A stretch of DNA of 64,000 nucleotides. Origin: Brooklawnia cerclae. GTDB taxonomy: Bacteria; Actinomycetota; Actinomycetes; Propionibacteriales; Propionibacteriaceae. Position 1 is the first letter of the stretch. The number at the start of each line of letters is the position of its first letter. The position numbers and the translations under genes were made by a program. Below are positions 62,338 to 64,000 of the stretch, one piece after another. Below the pieces are notes generated by a model that saw only the letters and a list, made by a program, of their open reading frames with translations, searched no databases and was not told where the DNA came from. The DNA is taken from positions 1 through 64,000 of the forward strand of contig NZ_JAAMOZ010000005.1 in assembly GCF_011758645.1 (NCBI RefSeq), read 5' to 3'.

Positions 62338-62724
62338 TCAGCCCGCGCCCGGCCGCTCGTCCTCGTCGGCGGTGATCTCGCGGGCCGCCCGCTCGATGTC
62401 GTCGGTGTACTCGTCGACGACGAGCGCGCTGGTGTTCACGCGTCCCAGCCGATAGGCCGCACGTCCGAGCATGTGCGCCGAGATCGGCGCCACGATCATC
62501 TGCAGGGCCACCACCAGCGCGAGCGTGGCGGCGACCCGGGGCCGCTGCATGACCGCGGCGAGGCCCAGGCACATGAGGGTGAGCCCCAGCACCTGGGGCT
62601 TCGTAGCCGCGTGCATCCTCGCGAACATCGAGGCGAGCCGCACCATCCCGACGGCGGTGATGAGCGTCAGGCTCGTGCCGACGGCGATCAACGCCACCCC
62701 CACCACCTGCAGCCAGCCGATCAT
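62338..62724 (-). CDS. mnhG: Mrp-type Na+/H+ antiporter subunit MnhG
   Basis: 128 residues, three helices, MVRLASMFARMHAATKPQ is the subunit signature. ATG 62724 overlaps the mnhF stop. Acidic C-terminal tail. Last gene of the mnh operon. Confidence 0.92.
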   Translation of the reverse strand: MIGWLQVVGVALIAVGTSLTLITAVGMVRLASMFARMHAATKPQVLGLTLMCLGLAAVMQRPRVAATLALVVALQMIVAPISAHMLGRAAYRLGRVNTSALVVDEYTDDIERAAREITADEDERPGAG

Positions 62725-63092
62725 GAGGCATCCTCCTCGTCCTCGGCATCGGGATGCACCGGCGGAGCCGCCTCGTCCAGCATCGACTCCGGGATGGCGG
62801 CGACCTCCTCGCGGCTGAGCATGCGTCCCTCGCCGATCGCCTCGGCCTGCGAGAAACGGGCGATCACCGTGGAACCCAGGAACCCGACCGCCGCGAACAC
62901 GACGAGCAGGGGCAGCAGGTCGACCCGCCCGGTCAGGGCCATGACGACGACCACGATCCCGACCGCGGCCGAGGTCATGACGTCCAGCCCGACAGCCCGG
63001 TCGAGATTGGACGGCCCCCGTTCCAGCCGGACCAGGACGAGGGCCATCGCGACGACCAGGGCCCCCAGGCAGATGTACAGCACCGTGATCAT
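62721..63092 (-). CDS. mnhF: Mrp-type Na+/H+ antiporter subunit MnhF
   Basis: 123 residues: three helices including VLVRLERGPSNLDRAVGLDV, the conserved MnhF loop, and an unusually long acidic tail of about 45 residues. Overlaps mnhE and mnhG by four bases each. Confidence 0.92.
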   Translation of the reverse strand: MITVLYICLGALVVAMALVLVRLERGPSNLDRAVGLDVMTSAAVGIVVVVMALTGRVDLLPLLVVFAAVGFLGSTVIARFSQAEAIGEGRMLSREEVAAIPESMLDEAAPPVHPDAEDEEDAS

Positions 63093-63655
63093 GAGCCGTC
63101 CTCCCCACCGAGCAGGCCGGCGTCCACGAGTTCGGACCGGGTGGCGAAGGCACGCAGCAGGCGCTCCTCCTGGTCGAGGACACGCTGGTGCGCCTCCTCC
63201 AGCGCCTCGTCACCCTCGGCGACGTCGAACACGTGGATGTAGAGGATCCCGGTGAGCCGGTGCGCGTCGATGACGATGGAACCGGGGACCAGAGCGGTGA
63301 ACCCGGCCGTCGCGGCCAGGAACGCGTCCGAGTGGGCACGCGTCTGGACGCGGATGATCGCCTCGCGCGGCGTCCGGCCCGAGAAGATCACCGCGACGAT
63401 GTGCGCGGAGGCCTCCACGACGTCCCACGCGAACCGGGCCATCAGGCGCGCCGTGGCCACCGGACGCACGGTCAGCCGCCGCCGGGGGCCCCGGGGCATC
63501 GGCACCAGCCACGTGATCAGCAGGGCCAGGACGATGCCGGCGACGAGGTTCCCCCAGCTGAGGTCCCCCCACAGCAGAACCCACATGATCGTCAGGAGGA
63601 CGACGGCCAGCGGCGAGACGGATCGCCTCGTCGGGCGGACGCTGGTGGCGTTCAT
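63089..63655 (-). CDS. mnhE: Mrp-type Na+/H+ antiporter subunit MnhE
   Basis: 188 residues with N-terminal helices (SPLAVVLLTIMWVLLWGD) and the soluble MnhE domain (VPGSIVIDAHRLTGILYIHVFDV). Overlaps the mnhD stop. Confidence 0.9.
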   Translation of the reverse strand: MNATSVRPTRRSVSPLAVVLLTIMWVLLWGDLSWGNLVAGIVLALLITWLVPMPRGPRRRLTVRPVATARLMARFAWDVVEASAHIVAVIFSGRTPREAIIRVQTRAHSDAFLAATAGFTALVPGSIVIDAHRLTGILYIHVFDVAEGDEALEEAHQRVLDQEERLLRAFATRSELVDAGLLGGEDGS

Positions 63656-64000
63656 CGTGGGCCCGCCTCCTGGGTGGGGGTGGGCAGCGGGGCGACGGCC
63701 TCGGGAGTGGGCATCGCCGAAGCACCGTCCTCGGTCTCGGTGTGCGATTCACCGGTGCCCCGCTCGGCATCCGGCAGGACGGCCAGCACGTAGGCGCTCA
63801 GCCCGCTCAACTCGCGCGACGCCTCGTCGGCGTAACGGTAGATGGGGCCCGCGAACACGGTGAGCGCCAGCGACGCGGCCACCAGCGCGGCGGTCGAACC
63901 GGTCATCGTCGCCGGCACCCTCGGCCTGTCGACGTGCTCGGACGACGGCTGCCAGAAGGCCATGTTCCAGGCCCGCAGCAGCGCGTACAGGGTCAGCAGC
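63652..64000 (-). CDS. mnhD: Mrp-type Na+/H+ antiporter subunit MnhD (C-terminal part only)
   Basis: The frame enters from the window edge (LLTLYALLRAWNMAFWQPS, matching the late proton-channel helices of MnhD/NuoN-type subunits). It contains one more helix (STAALVAASLALTVFAGPI) and ends in a Pro/Thr tail. The start lies beyond 64000. Confidence 0.85.
   Translation of the reverse strand, partial: LLTLYALLRAWNMAFWQPSSEHVDRPRVPATMTGSTAALVAASLALTVFAGPIYRYADEASRELSGLSAYVLAVLPDAERGTGESHTETEDGASAMPTPEAVAPLPTPTQEAGPR

Overview
The window is high-GC chromosomal DNA from an actinobacterium. Codon use, the fhaA-fhaB-pstP-rodA-pbpA-pknB / trpG / DUF881 / crgA cluster at 52.6-62.3 kb, a DtxR/IdeR-type iron box and PASTA-kinase signalling all point there. 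I infer a propionibacterium-like or related heterotroph (xylose, fructose and sugar-acid catabolism), but the species cannot be named from sequence alone. The crgA...fhaA block normally lies close to oriC, so this is probably an origin-proximal segment carrying a large accessory stretch.

Layout. (1) 1-7.4 kb: a sulfane-sulfur/copper stress island. It holds a TauE/SafE permease (cut by the window edge), a CstB-like persulfide dioxygenase-rhodanese, two single rhodaneses, a 38-aa Cys-rich protein, a membrane protein, thioredoxin, a DUF302 protein and a CstR-like repressor, with four copies of an ATACCCC/GGGGTAT palindrome at the promoters. A SHOCT protein and a Tat-exported multicopper oxidase follow. 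(2) 7.5-11.8 kb: a dppBCDF-type peptide transporter whose substrate-binding gene survives only as a C-terminal scrap. (3) 11.85-18.3 kb: a 41-bp minisatellite, a membrane-anchored cutinase-like esterase, a FruR/FruK pair, tRNA-Leu(CAG), and small or unknown proteins. (4) 18.3-26.5 kb: a complete xylose locus (ABC importer xylFGH, ROK repressor, xylA, xylB). (5) 26.5-31.2 kb: an acyl-CoA ligase with an unusual amphipathic 11-residue repeat tail, a pirin, a VOC protein and an LLM oxidoreductase. (6) 31.2-39.7 kb: an unassigned sugar-acid-like catabolic gene set (crotonase and SDR; KDG kinase and KDPG aldolase; SDR, fumarate-reductase-like flavoprotein, TIM-barrel isomerase and IclR regulator) with two matching LacI-type operators. 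(7) 39.8-42.3 kb: a scar of broken genes (PaeR7I-type endonuclease tail, ISL3 transposase remnant) with two orphan proteins, followed by a butyrolactone-receptor-like TetR regulator. (8) 43.2-45.7 kb: an AspT/YidE-type transporter and a second thioredoxin with a WCMPC active site. (9) 45.8-52.4 kb: an iron-boxed operon joining an ECF module (S, T, fused AA) to two ABC exporter-fold half-transporters of the YbtPQ/IrtAB kind, probably an iron-chelate importer. (10) 52.6-62.3 kb: the cell-wall/division signalling cluster, lacking pknA. (11) 62.3-64 kb: the mnhGFED end of an Mrp-type Na+/H+ antiporter operon, running off the window.

Dispersed repeats separate the blocks: TTGAGCTTGTCGAAA-type tandem arrays (11.9, 17.3 and 33.0 kb) and long perfect hairpins (13.35, 15.4, 29.5 and 40.5 kb). 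No CRISPR array, rRNA or intact insertion sequence was seen.
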